Part shown: positions 16,988 to 24,515 of the stretch, one piece after another
Numbering within the stretch: position 1 is the stretch's first letter
How the letters are laid out: each line of letters starts with the position of its first letter
NCBI RefSeq assembly: GCF_004364125.1
Contig: NZ_SNZV01000003.1
Coordinates: 372,001-436,000, forward strand
DNA: 64,000 nt
Source of the DNA: Sphingobacterium paludis
GTDB lineage: Bacteria > Bacteroidota > Bacteroidia > Sphingobacteriales > Sphingobacteriaceae
Direction: 5' to 3'
Notes under the pieces: model-generated
What the model saw: only the letters and a program-made list of their open reading frames with translations
Databases searched by the model: none
Told to the model about the DNA's origin: nothing
Translations under genes and position numbers: made by a program

Positions 16988-17734
16988 TTACTTCTTCAAT
17001 TCTTTCGCCAAGGGATGTCTTTGCCTGCGTAATTCGTTCGCCACTAACGCGGCGATGGATGCCGCCCCTTTTTCATTCAAGTGCGTATTGTCGATAACGC
17101 CTTCGGGATAGTTGGGGGAGCCTTTCGGCAGATGCAAAAACAGCTCCCGTGATTTTAGCTCTCCTTCTTTAACAAGTAGCGCTGTGCTAAGTTCTGTCAG
17201 ATCCAGGAAAGAAGCCTGAAGGCTATCCGCAACTTGGCGAACGGCCGTGGGATAATTCATATGCGTGTCTTGCAATTCTTCATCGACGAACGAGCGACGC
17301 GCAATGGGACTTAATAAAATGGGCGTTGCTTTTTTTCCCTGCACAGCCCTTACAAATAGCGATAAGTTTTTCTTGTACTCATCTATCGTAACGCCGGTAT
17401 TGGGTTTGTGGATCTTCTCATCGTTGTGGCCGAACTGTATCAGCACATAATCGCCGGGCTGTATACCGCGGTAAACCTCGTTCCAAAGACCCTCGCGTAT
17501 AAAAGACTTCGTACTACGACCGTTTTTAGCCATATTCTTGATCATCACATCCTCATTAAAGAGCTTCGCAAAAGCCACGCCCCAGCCTGTTTCTGGAAAC
17601 TTGTTCGGAGCCTTGATCGCCATCGTAGAATCGCCCATCATCCAAATCGTGAGCTTCTTCTTCGGCAACATCAATCCGCAACAGATGGTCAGTATGGAAA
17701 GAAAGCTTACACCTAAAAAAAATGCCCTATTCAT
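16988..17734 (-). CDS. Rhamnogalacturonan acetylesterase, CE12 (SGNH hydrolase)
   Basis: A 248-residue SGNH/GDSL esterase with an N-terminal hydrophobic segment (FFLGVSFLSILTICCGLML) acting as signal peptide or lipoprotein anchor. Blocks are clear: nucleophile Ser in MMGDSTMA (about residue 37), Gly in KNGRSTKSF, Asn in QFGHNDEK, and the Asp-His pair in VIDNTHLNEKG. CE12 enzymes remove acetyl groups from rhamnogalacturonan, exposing it to hydrolases. The gene diverges from GH43 across a 177-nt region containing the 17815-17840 operator candidate and leads the CE12-dehydrogenase pair. Confidence 0.88.
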   Translation of the reverse strand: MNRAFFLGVSFLSILTICCGLMLPKKKLTIWMMGDSTMAIKAPNKFPETGWGVAFAKLFNEDVMIKNMAKNGRSTKSFIREGLWNEVYRGIQPGDYVLIQFGHNDEKIHKPNTGVTIDEYKKNLSLFVRAVQGKKATPILLSPIARRSFVDEELQDTHMNYPTAVRQVADSLQASFLDLTELSTALLVKEGELKSRELFLHLPKGSPNYPEGVIDNTHLNEKGAASIAALVANELRRQRHPLAKELKK

Positions 17735-17814
17735 TCGCTGGATTTATAACGTGGTTTACCTGAATTTATGCAGCTGAATTTCTGCATTTTTTTGGATTTA
17801 TCCACATAATTAAA

Positions 17815-17840
17815 CGCAATCGTTACCGGCAACGATTGCG
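17815..17840. promoter_or_regulatory. LacI-type palindrome between CE12 and GH43
   Basis: Arms CGCAATCGTT (17815-17824) and AACGATTGCG (17831-17840) around ACCGGC. The core GTTACCGGCAAC matches the LacI/GntR operator type. It lies 10 nt upstream of the GH43 -33 element and in the divergent CE12 upstream region, so it could act on both genes. Confidence 0.65.
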
Positions 17841-17850
17841 CAAAACTTTA

Positions 17851-17881
17851 TTTGTTTCGCTGGCCAAATTGCGTATTCTTG
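17851..17881 (+). promoter_or_regulatory. GH43 promoter
   Basis: TTTG (17851-17854), 19 nt, TATTCTTG (17874-17881). This matches TTTG-N19-TAnnTTTG with one mismatch. Predicted start of transcription is near 17888, with a leader of about 24 nt to the ATG at 17912. Confidence 0.6.
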
Positions 17882-17911
17882 TGAATACCACTATAAATCA
17901 AACCCCTACCC

Positions 17912-19546
17912 ATGAATAAGTACGTACTATTATCTATTACTGCGCTGCTCATTTCTAGCTATAAAACCATAGCACAAGAGAAAACCGTTTCTTCCGTTTG
18001 GGTTGCCGATCTTGGCAATGGCCAGTACAGGAACCCTATTTTGCATGCCGACTATTCCGATCCGGATGCTATCCGTGTGGGCGATGATTACTACATGATT
18101 GCTTCTAGCTTCAACCACGCACCAGGACTTCCATTACTCCACTCGAAGGATTTGGTTAATTGGCGTATCCTTTCTCATGTGTTGCCCTACCAGCAACCGG
18201 TTGCAGTATTTAATAGCGTGCAGCATGGCAATGGCGTTTGGGCGCCATCGATACGCTTCCATAAGGGTGAGTTTTATATCTACTACCCCGATCCGGATTA
18301 CGGGATTTATGTGACCAAGACGAAAGACCCGGCGGGTGCATGGTCTGCGCCGATATTGGTTTTTGAAGGGAAAGGATTGATCGACCCCTGTCCCTTCTGG
18401 GATGAGGATGGTCAAAACTACTTAGCCTTCGCCTATGCCGGCAGCCGAGCTGGGTTAAAAAGTGTTTTGTCGATAGCGCGACTGAACGAAAGCGGAGATC
18501 AGGTCTTGGACCGCGGAACGATCGTATATGATGGGCATGAGCTGGATCCTACGATAGAGGGTCCTAAAGTACACAAGCGGAATGGTTATTATTACCTATT
18601 TGCGCCTGCTGGCGGCGTGTCGACAGGTTGGCAATTGGTGCTCCGTTCAAAAAACATATATGGCCCTTATGAGCGGAAGGTCGTGATGGAACAAGGGAGC
18701 TCGCCCATCAACGGCCCGCATCAAGGTGCTTGGGTAGATACGCAAACTGGCGAAGACTGGTTTATTCATTTTCAAGATAAAGAAGCCTATGGGCGTATCG
18801 TTCATCTGCAGCCCATGAAGTGGCAAAACGATTGGCCGGTCATTGGTGTAGATAAATCAAACACAGGTATTGGTGAGCCAGTTTTGCAGCATCGAAAACC
18901 TAACGTCGGCAAAACATTCCCGATAGAAACGCCTGCAGAATCTGATGAATTTGACAGCCCTCGACTCGGCAAACAATGGCAGTGGCAGGCCAACCCCGAT
19001 GGAACCTGGCTGATGCCGAGCAAAGACGGCCACTTGCGGCTGTATACCAAGCAACTACCTGAAGGGGCAAAAAATTTATTAGACGTTCCCAATGTACTGA
19101 CCCAAAAGTTTCCCGCAGAGGAATTTATGGCCACAGCAAAGTTGCGTCTAGTAGGCAATGCTAAAATTCCAAATGAACGAGCAGGCTTTGCTGTGGTGGG
19201 CGAAGATTATAGCCACCTGTATATCAAGCAGGGGAAGGGAGAGCAAACGCTATTTTTTGGTGTATGTAAAGAGGGTCTCACGAGCGGAAAGGAAACCGCC
19301 AAAGAGCTTGCTAAGGTGGGAGACGAAGCTTACGTTTTTTTACGCGTATCAGTAGCCAAGGGCGGCGTATGCAATTGGTCTTACAGCTTGGACGGCAAAA
19401 CCTATACATCGCTGAAGGAAACATTCGTCGCCAAGCCTGGCAAATGGATTGGAGCAACACTGGGCCTGTATGCCCTGCGCGATAATACCATCAACGATAG
19501 TGGCTACGCCGAAATAGATTGGTTTAGAATTGAACCTATACACTAA
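17912..19546 (+). CDS. GH43 family glycoside hydrolase with C-terminal beta-sandwich
   Basis: A 544-residue secreted protein, signal peptide ending near KTIAQ. Residues about 38-330 are a five-bladed GH43 propeller: catalytic-base Asp in DYSDPDAIRV (about residue 50), Asp in LIDPCPFWDEDG, and acid Glu in DPTIEGPKVHKRNG. The last ~200 residues form a concanavalin-like sandwich (AGFAVVGEDYSHLYIKQG) as in xylosidase/arabinofuranosidase GH43s. It probably acts on arabinose- or xylose-containing side chains; the exact specificity cannot be told from sequence. It is the first plus-strand gene of the locus and is followed within 4 nt by a CE8 gene. Confidence 0.88.
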   Translation: MNKYVLLSITALLISSYKTIAQEKTVSSVWVADLGNGQYRNPILHADYSDPDAIRVGDDYYMIASSFNHAPGLPLLHSKDLVNWRILSHVLPYQQPVAVFNSVQHGNGVWAPSIRFHKGEFYIYYPDPDYGIYVTKTKDPAGAWSAPILVFEGKGLIDPCPFWDEDGQNYLAFAYAGSRAGLKSVLSIARLNESGDQVLDRGTIVYDGHELDPTIEGPKVHKRNGYYYLFAPAGGVSTGWQLVLRSKNIYGPYERKVVMEQGSSPINGPHQGAWVDTQTGEDWFIHFQDKEAYGRIVHLQPMKWQNDWPVIGVDKSNTGIGEPVLQHRKPNVGKTFPIETPAESDEFDSPRLGKQWQWQANPDGTWLMPSKDGHLRLYTKQLPEGAKNLLDVPNVLTQKFPAEEFMATAKLRLVGNAKIPNERAGFAVVGEDYSHLYIKQGKGEQTLFFGVCKEGLTSGKETAKELAKVGDEAYVFLRVSVAKGGVCNWSYSLDGKTYTSLKETFVAKPGKWIGATLGLYALRDNTINDSGYAEIDWFRIEPIH

Positions 19547-19550
19547 AAAG

Positions 19551-20555
19551 ATGGACACATATAAAACACTCATCGTATTGCTGCTTTGCCTCGCGAACAA
19601 TTTTAGCTTTGCACAGACCATCGACAACAGGTATGAGTTGACGGTTTCTCAAACAGGCGACGCAGATTTTAAGACGATACAAGAAGCTATTAACCACGTT
19701 CGCGACCATGCGGAGAAACGGGTGACTATCCTTATCAGACCAGGGATTTACAATGAGAAGGTTGTTATCCCTTCCTTTAAGCGCAACATCAGCTTGAAGG
19801 GAGGGGGCAGAGACAAAACGATCATTCGTTTTGACGACTATTCGGGGAAGCCCTTTCGCGGCATTGATGTGACCGGAAATACAAAATTTAGCACCTACAC
19901 GTCATACACCGTGTTCATAGGAGCAAACGACTGTGCACTGGAAGATCTAACGATCGCGAATACGTCTGGCCGTGTAGGACAGGCTGTGGCTTTACACACG
20001 GAGGGTGATCGTATTTTAATTCGCAACTGTGCGATTTTAGGAAACCAAGACAGCCTTTATCTTGCTAAAGGAGGCACGCGAAACATGATTGAAAATTGCC
20101 ACATCAGCGGCACAACAGATTTCATCTTTGGTGGAGCAGCTGCATATTTTCTGAACTGCACGATAGAGAGCTTATCCAATTCTTACCTCACGGCAGCATC
20201 TACCAGTCGGGAGGATGCATATGGCTTTGTCTTTCAATCCTGCAACCTGATTGCGCACGATAGTACGGTAACGAAGGTTTTTCTGGGCCGACCTTGGCGC
20301 CCGCATGCCCAGACGGTCTTTCTGAACTGCACTATGGGCACACATATCGTGCCGGAGGGCTGGCATGCCTGGCCCGGCGATAAGAATTTCCCGGATAAAG
20401 AGAAGACGGCCTTTTATGCGGAGTATGCCAGTGGGGGCAGGGGAGCCCAAGACTTGTCAAAGCGAGCTCCGTGGTCCAAACAACTTCGTAAAAAGGATGT
20501 GAAGCGTTATACACAGTCTGCCGTGCTTGCAGGCTGGGATCCTTTACGGAAATGA
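19551..20555 (+). CDS. Pectinesterase, CE8 (second copy)
   Basis: A 334-residue secreted pectin methylesterase, signal peptide MDTYKTLIVLLLCLANNFSFA. All CE8 motifs are present: GRVGQAVALHT, Asp in GNQDSLYLAKG, Asp in GTTDFIFGGAAAYF, and FLGRPWRPHAQTVF. The ATG at 19551 follows the GH43 stop by 4 nt and begins the signal peptide. The upstream possible start at 19530 overlaps GH43. It diverges clearly from the 14772 copy (different motif residues), so the two are not a recent duplication and may differ in preferred methylation pattern. Confidence 0.93.
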   Translation: MDTYKTLIVLLLCLANNFSFAQTIDNRYELTVSQTGDADFKTIQEAINHVRDHAEKRVTILIRPGIYNEKVVIPSFKRNISLKGGGRDKTIIRFDDYSGKPFRGIDVTGNTKFSTYTSYTVFIGANDCALEDLTIANTSGRVGQAVALHTEGDRILIRNCAILGNQDSLYLAKGGTRNMIENCHISGTTDFIFGGAAAYFLNCTIESLSNSYLTAASTSREDAYGFVFQSCNLIAHDSTVTKVFLGRPWRPHAQTVFLNCTMGTHIVPEGWHAWPGDKNFPDKEKTAFYAEYASGGRGAQDLSKRAPWSKQLRKKDVKRYTQSAVLAGWDPLRK

Positions 20556-20587
20556 GTGTACCGCAAGCACCTTCCCTTAAAAAAGGA

Positions 20588-20620
20588 TCATGATGTCATT
20601 AACAATCATGACGTACTTTT
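20588..20620 (+). terminator. Weak hairpin after the GH43-CE8 unit
   Basis: TCATGAT (20588-20594) / ATCATGA (20605-20611) followed by a short CTTTT. It lies 32 nt past the CE8 stop, between convergent genes. Confidence 0.35.
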
Positions 20621-20691
20621 AGCGCTTCTTTAGGTGGGCATAATCGCCCGGCGAATGCACGCGGGACGATTAGGGAGCTCATACGCCACAA

Positions 20692-22758
20692 CTATTGCCG
20701 CTGCCTCGAGTTAACGTTGGAGAGATCGGAGATCCACAGGGTGTCTGCCCCATAAGTAGACGGGTCTGCGCCAGCTTCAATTTCCAAGCGTCCACCTTTT
20801 GCAATCTCGTCATGGCGCAGCCAGAGGCGGTTGATATCTTTACCGTTCAGACGGATCCGTTGGATGTACCGATTTTTATCGCCAAAATTGATGACCTCTA
20901 TAGTAAATGCAGAACGTCCTTTACCTAACGTAACAGCAGGGAACAGGGGCACATTGACATAGTAAATAGGTTCGCCCACCAAGGGTTGGTGTAAGCCGAG
21001 GGCAGTCATCACAAACCAACCTGACATCGCGCCGGCGTCGTCGTCCATCGTACGTACAAAAGCCTTGGGCTCGTTTTTGTAAATACGGTCGATATGTGGA
21101 TCGATCCCACGGCTGTTGTCGTTAAAGTAGTATTGTACCACCGTATCTAGCGCAAGCTCCTGCACAAGCGACTGGTATCGCCAAGGCTTGTCACTCGCAT
21201 AATAAAGGGTTGGCGACTGTATATCGGGCTCATTTGCTCGGTTGAAATAGTGGTTATCAAAAAAATCATCCAGCTGCTTGGTAAGGATGGCCTTGCCACC
21301 TATCAACTGCGTTAAGCCAGCCACATCATATGGAACATTCCATCGGTATTGCCGAATGGTTCCTTGATACATATTTCGCGCTGACATGCGATCGACATCT
21401 CTTTTTGAGATGTCTTTAAATTCTTTATTCCAGATGGATGCATACGTTTTGCTGCGGTCTACATACCGTTGTGCATCACGCGGCACAAGTTGCGCCATTG
21501 CCCACATATCATACGCCGCTTCTAAGTATTTATCTGGCTTCGAAAAATCAAAGCGGGTGGTATCTTTTATGAGCGAGTCTGTGATACCGCGCACATCGAC
21601 GTCAAACCCCTTTTTCTTGGCGTCTAGCAATACCACCGCAGCGTGTTCCGTGCGTACGGAGTTTGCGGGTTCGTGTGGTCCGGCGAAATCGTATTTGCCA
21701 TATCGGTACAGATCAGCAATAGAGCTGCTGATATCTTGATAGCGCTTTGGAAACGCCAGCGCTAGCAAAGGCAATTGCGTTTTGTAATTATCCCAAATCG
21801 CCCACCCGTGGTAGCGCTTTCCTTTTGCGCGGTGTAGGTTCCCGTCCGTACCACGAAACGCGCCGTTCTCTTCCGAGGTTTGGTAGGGCGACTGCAATGT
21901 GCGGTAAAACAGACTGTAAAATAACTTTTGTCTTTCGGCATCGCCCTTCACCACAATATGGGACAGCTGTTCTTCCCAATGTTGTTGCGAACGGTTTTTC
22001 AGCGATTGGTAATCCTCTCCCTGGTTTTTTTGAAGAGCTTGCAAAGCCGATGCTTCATCTACCGCGGAGAAAGCTATCTTCAGGTTTACCTCCTCCAGTT
22101 CCATGGGCAAAACAACATCAACGAGCTGCTCACTTCGCCTTACAGTTCCTTCAGGCAGAGCGATGGCATAGTAAATCGTATAGGTTCCTACATGGCATGT
22201 CGTTTTTGCTTTTATCTGGCCCAGCAGCAAGCCATCTTGCTGTATGCTGTAGGTGTTGGAAACAAATGCACCGTTGAAAGCATGGTTTAATACAAGTTTG
22301 ATTCCTTTCTTTCCCTTTTTAAAGCTGTACTGATGAACACCTACATTTTCGTGAACGGCGAAACGCGCCTCAAGGTCTTCTTTCATATGTACTTCATAAA
22401 AGCCGGGGCCAGCCTGCTCCTGCGCTTTGTTCCATACATGTACAGAATCGCCCAGATAGGGCTGTACCAAGAGCAGCCCCCCGCTTCCCATACATCCAAC
22501 ACCCTCGAACCTGTTGTGCGTGAAACCGAGAATTTTCTTCGCGTAGTGTTCATAGCCTGCATGTAGGTGTGGCGATGTTTGCGGTGCGATATTCATTTGG
22601 TGGAAAGCAGACGAGGCGCCGGGCGATAGCTGCCCGTGATCGCCAGAGGTGCCTAGAAATACGTTTACCTGATCTGTCAATCGTTGCTGGGCTCGCGTAG
22701 GAAGTGAACCAATAAACAAAGCGATAGCAAGGGCGAATAGGTTGAGGTTTTGAAGCAT
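20692..22758 (-). CDS. GH92 family glycoside hydrolase (alpha-mannosidase family)
   Basis: A 688-residue secreted protein, signal peptide MLQNLNLFALAIALFIGSLPTRAQ. The GH92 N-domain is recognised from VNVFLGTSGDHGQLSPGAS, ILGFTHNRFEGVGCMGSGG, and the (alpha/alpha)6 part from GWAIWDNYKTQLPLLAL, DDDAGAMSGWFVMTALGL and YYVNVPLFPAVTL. Characterised GH92 enzymes are calcium-dependent exo-alpha-mannosidases. The 22758 ATG was chosen over a TTG at 22764. It sits in a pectin locus next to susD, where mannose is not expected, so its substrate may differ. The upstream 170 nt show no clear operator. Confidence 0.85.
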   Translation of the reverse strand: MLQNLNLFALAIALFIGSLPTRAQQRLTDQVNVFLGTSGDHGQLSPGASSAFHQMNIAPQTSPHLHAGYEHYAKKILGFTHNRFEGVGCMGSGGLLLVQPYLGDSVHVWNKAQEQAGPGFYEVHMKEDLEARFAVHENVGVHQYSFKKGKKGIKLVLNHAFNGAFVSNTYSIQQDGLLLGQIKAKTTCHVGTYTIYYAIALPEGTVRRSEQLVDVVLPMELEEVNLKIAFSAVDEASALQALQKNQGEDYQSLKNRSQQHWEEQLSHIVVKGDAERQKLFYSLFYRTLQSPYQTSEENGAFRGTDGNLHRAKGKRYHGWAIWDNYKTQLPLLALAFPKRYQDISSSIADLYRYGKYDFAGPHEPANSVRTEHAAVVLLDAKKKGFDVDVRGITDSLIKDTTRFDFSKPDKYLEAAYDMWAMAQLVPRDAQRYVDRSKTYASIWNKEFKDISKRDVDRMSARNMYQGTIRQYRWNVPYDVAGLTQLIGGKAILTKQLDDFFDNHYFNRANEPDIQSPTLYYASDKPWRYQSLVQELALDTVVQYYFNDNSRGIDPHIDRIYKNEPKAFVRTMDDDAGAMSGWFVMTALGLHQPLVGEPIYYVNVPLFPAVTLGKGRSAFTIEVINFGDKNRYIQRIRLNGKDINRLWLRHDEIAKGGRLEIEAGADPSTYGADTLWISDLSNVNSRQRQ

Positions 22759-22935
22759 GTGCAAGTTGATTTGCGCCTAAATTAGGGAATTAAAACGGTT
22801 TAGTCAATGCTATAAAGGGATCACTTCGGTTGCCGATCCATCAAAAAGATAATCCTGAGCGTGTGCTGGCTGCATATCGCCAGGCACAAGCATCAGGATC
22901 ATAGTTTTTAGCACATTGCCCAGTAACGGATTGGT

Positions 22936-24456
22936 TTAATAGCCGGGATTTTGATACATCCTTGTCGGATCCAATTGATATTCGTCGAACGGGATAGGAT
23001 AATAGCGATCTTTCGTGCTGATATTCGAGAGTTGCGCATTTCCATAATCTGCTTGACTTTTGGTTTTGAAATAGTTTACTAAGCCTTGCGCATCATAGTT
23101 CCGGATCAAGTCAAACCAACGGTGATTCTCGAAGGCCAGCTCGACGCGGCGCTCGTGCAAAATAGCATCTTTCAAGGTGGGGTATTTCGTATTGTAAACA
23201 GGGATGTTTCTTGATGCAGCATAGGATGGTAAACCAGCTCTTTCCCGTACTTCGTCGAGCAAAGCCACAGCTTCGGCCTCTTTTCCGAGGTTCATTTTCG
23301 CCTCGGCAAGTAATAACATCACGTCGGCATAGCGAATCAAGATCCAATCGTTTCCGCCCCAGCCTTGCGAACCTGACGCGTCGCTATTGTCTCGAAACTT
23401 CGTGATAAACCAGTCGCTTACTTGCGGGTGTTCCGCAAATTTAATGGAGAAATCTTTTCTAAGATCACTGGATTCGTAATCGTTGACCAAATCCATTTTG
23501 ACATTTCCACCAATACCGGTAGATGGATATCGGGAGTTGATGGTTTCGCCACGCGCCTGATTATTACGGGCGATGGATGAGCTGTAATTTTGATCGCCTT
23601 GTAGATACTGCACTTGAAAGACTAACTCCTTACACGTCATCTTGCTATTCACATCAAACACCTGTTCATAGGGTATTTCGTTCAGCTTACCGAATGTCCG
23701 CATAGCATACGATGCAGCTAAATGGTTCTCTGCATTTTGGAAGTTTACCGTCTTGTTATCTGTCATGGTGGACCCCATGGTGAGATAGACCTGTCCTAAA
23801 ATAGCGTTGATGGCTGCTTTTGACGTTCTACCAACAGCATATTCCCATTGCGTGTTGGGCAAATTACTGTCAAGCGCTTCTGTTAAGTCCTTCACAATGT
23901 GTTCGTAGATTGCCGCTTCCGGTTGTCTGTAGGCTAGCTCGCGCGCTTGCTCTTTATTGGTTACTTCTACAGTAGCCAGCGGTAGATCGCCAAATTTGCG
24001 TACCATGTGGAAATAGAGTAGACCGCGTAGAAACTTCGTTTCAGCAAGGTAACGCTTTTTGATGTCTTCATTGCTGAAGGAGACTTGGTCAATTCTGGAC
24101 AAAATAGTATTGCATCGCGCAATACCATCATACATATTTGCCCAATGTGATTTTAAATAGGAATTACTGGGTAATATGGAGAAATCGTTGAATTGAAATG
24201 GCTCTCCCGCGTTTGATTGGTTATCATCACGTCCTGTATTATCTGATCGTTCTTCGCTAAATAGCGTGCTACTCTCACCCAGATTGTTTCCTGAGCGTAA
24301 TGCCTGGTAGGCACCATTGACAGCAAGCAATACATCATTTTCAGTTTCAAAAAATTTTTCCACAACAACCGCATTGGGGTCGAGCTGATTCAGAAAATCT
24401 TCTTTACAAGACGCTAAGCTCAATAGAAGAAAGGGTACTATATATCTTTTTTTCAT
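22936..24456 (-). CDS. SusD/RagB-family outer-membrane glycan-binding lipoprotein
   Basis: A 506-residue lipoprotein with signal peptide and lipobox LASC (Cys near residue 17). SusD-type TPR and RagB features: NGAYQALRSGNN, AETKFLRGLLYFHMVRKFGDLPL, NAILGQVYLTMG, and the C-terminal RYADVMLLLAEAKMNLG and RRVELAFENHRWFDLIRN. It caps the SusC barrel and binds oligosaccharides at the cell surface. The gene follows susC by 59 nt, a gap holding an inverted repeat. Context suggests pectic oligosaccharides as ligand. Confidence 0.95.
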   Translation of the reverse strand: MKKRYIVPFLLLSLASCKEDFLNQLDPNAVVVEKFFETENDVLLAVNGAYQALRSGNNLGESSTLFSEERSDNTGRDDNQSNAGEPFQFNDFSILPSNSYLKSHWANMYDGIARCNTILSRIDQVSFSNEDIKKRYLAETKFLRGLLYFHMVRKFGDLPLATVEVTNKEQARELAYRQPEAAIYEHIVKDLTEALDSNLPNTQWEYAVGRTSKAAINAILGQVYLTMGSTMTDNKTVNFQNAENHLAASYAMRTFGKLNEIPYEQVFDVNSKMTCKELVFQVQYLQGDQNYSSSIARNNQARGETINSRYPSTGIGGNVKMDLVNDYESSDLRKDFSIKFAEHPQVSDWFITKFRDNSDASGSQGWGGNDWILIRYADVMLLLAEAKMNLGKEAEAVALLDEVRERAGLPSYAASRNIPVYNTKYPTLKDAILHERRVELAFENHRWFDLIRNYDAQGLVNYFKTKSQADYGNAQLSNISTKDRYYPIPFDEYQLDPTRMYQNPGY

Positions 24457-24472
24457 GACAGTATTTTTTTAA

Positions 24473-24505
24473 GAGTAAGCTCTTCCAAAGGGGACGAGCT
24501 TACTC
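24473..24505 (-). repeat. Inverted repeat in the susC-susD gap
   Basis: Perfect 10-bp arms GAGTAAGCTC (24473-24482) and GAGCTTACTC (24496-24505) with a 13-nt loop. On the susC-susD transcript it ends 16 nt before the susD ATG and is followed by A-rich sequence, so it is not a terminator. It could tune susD translation or stabilise one end of the mRNA. Confidence 0.5.
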
Positions 24506-24515
24506 GAACAATTTT

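Noticed and set aside
17798..17806. Perfect TTATCCACA DnaA box between CE12 and GH43
   Set aside because: Single isolated box far from dnaA in a catabolic promoter region; expected by chance in AT-rich DNA.
20642..20671. AATCGCCCG / CGGGACGATT hairpin downstream of GH92
   Set aside because: No T-run on either strand and one mismatch; not called as a terminator.
22818..22839. GGATC...GATCC hairpin between susD and GH92
   Set aside because: More than 95 nt past the susD stop and followed by a weak T-run; function not supportable.
1369..24508. Shared 13-mer GAGCTTACTCGAA near lacI (1369-1381) and in the susC-susD gap (24496-24508)
   Set aside because: A 13-base match within 64 kb is expected by chance; the two contexts differ.
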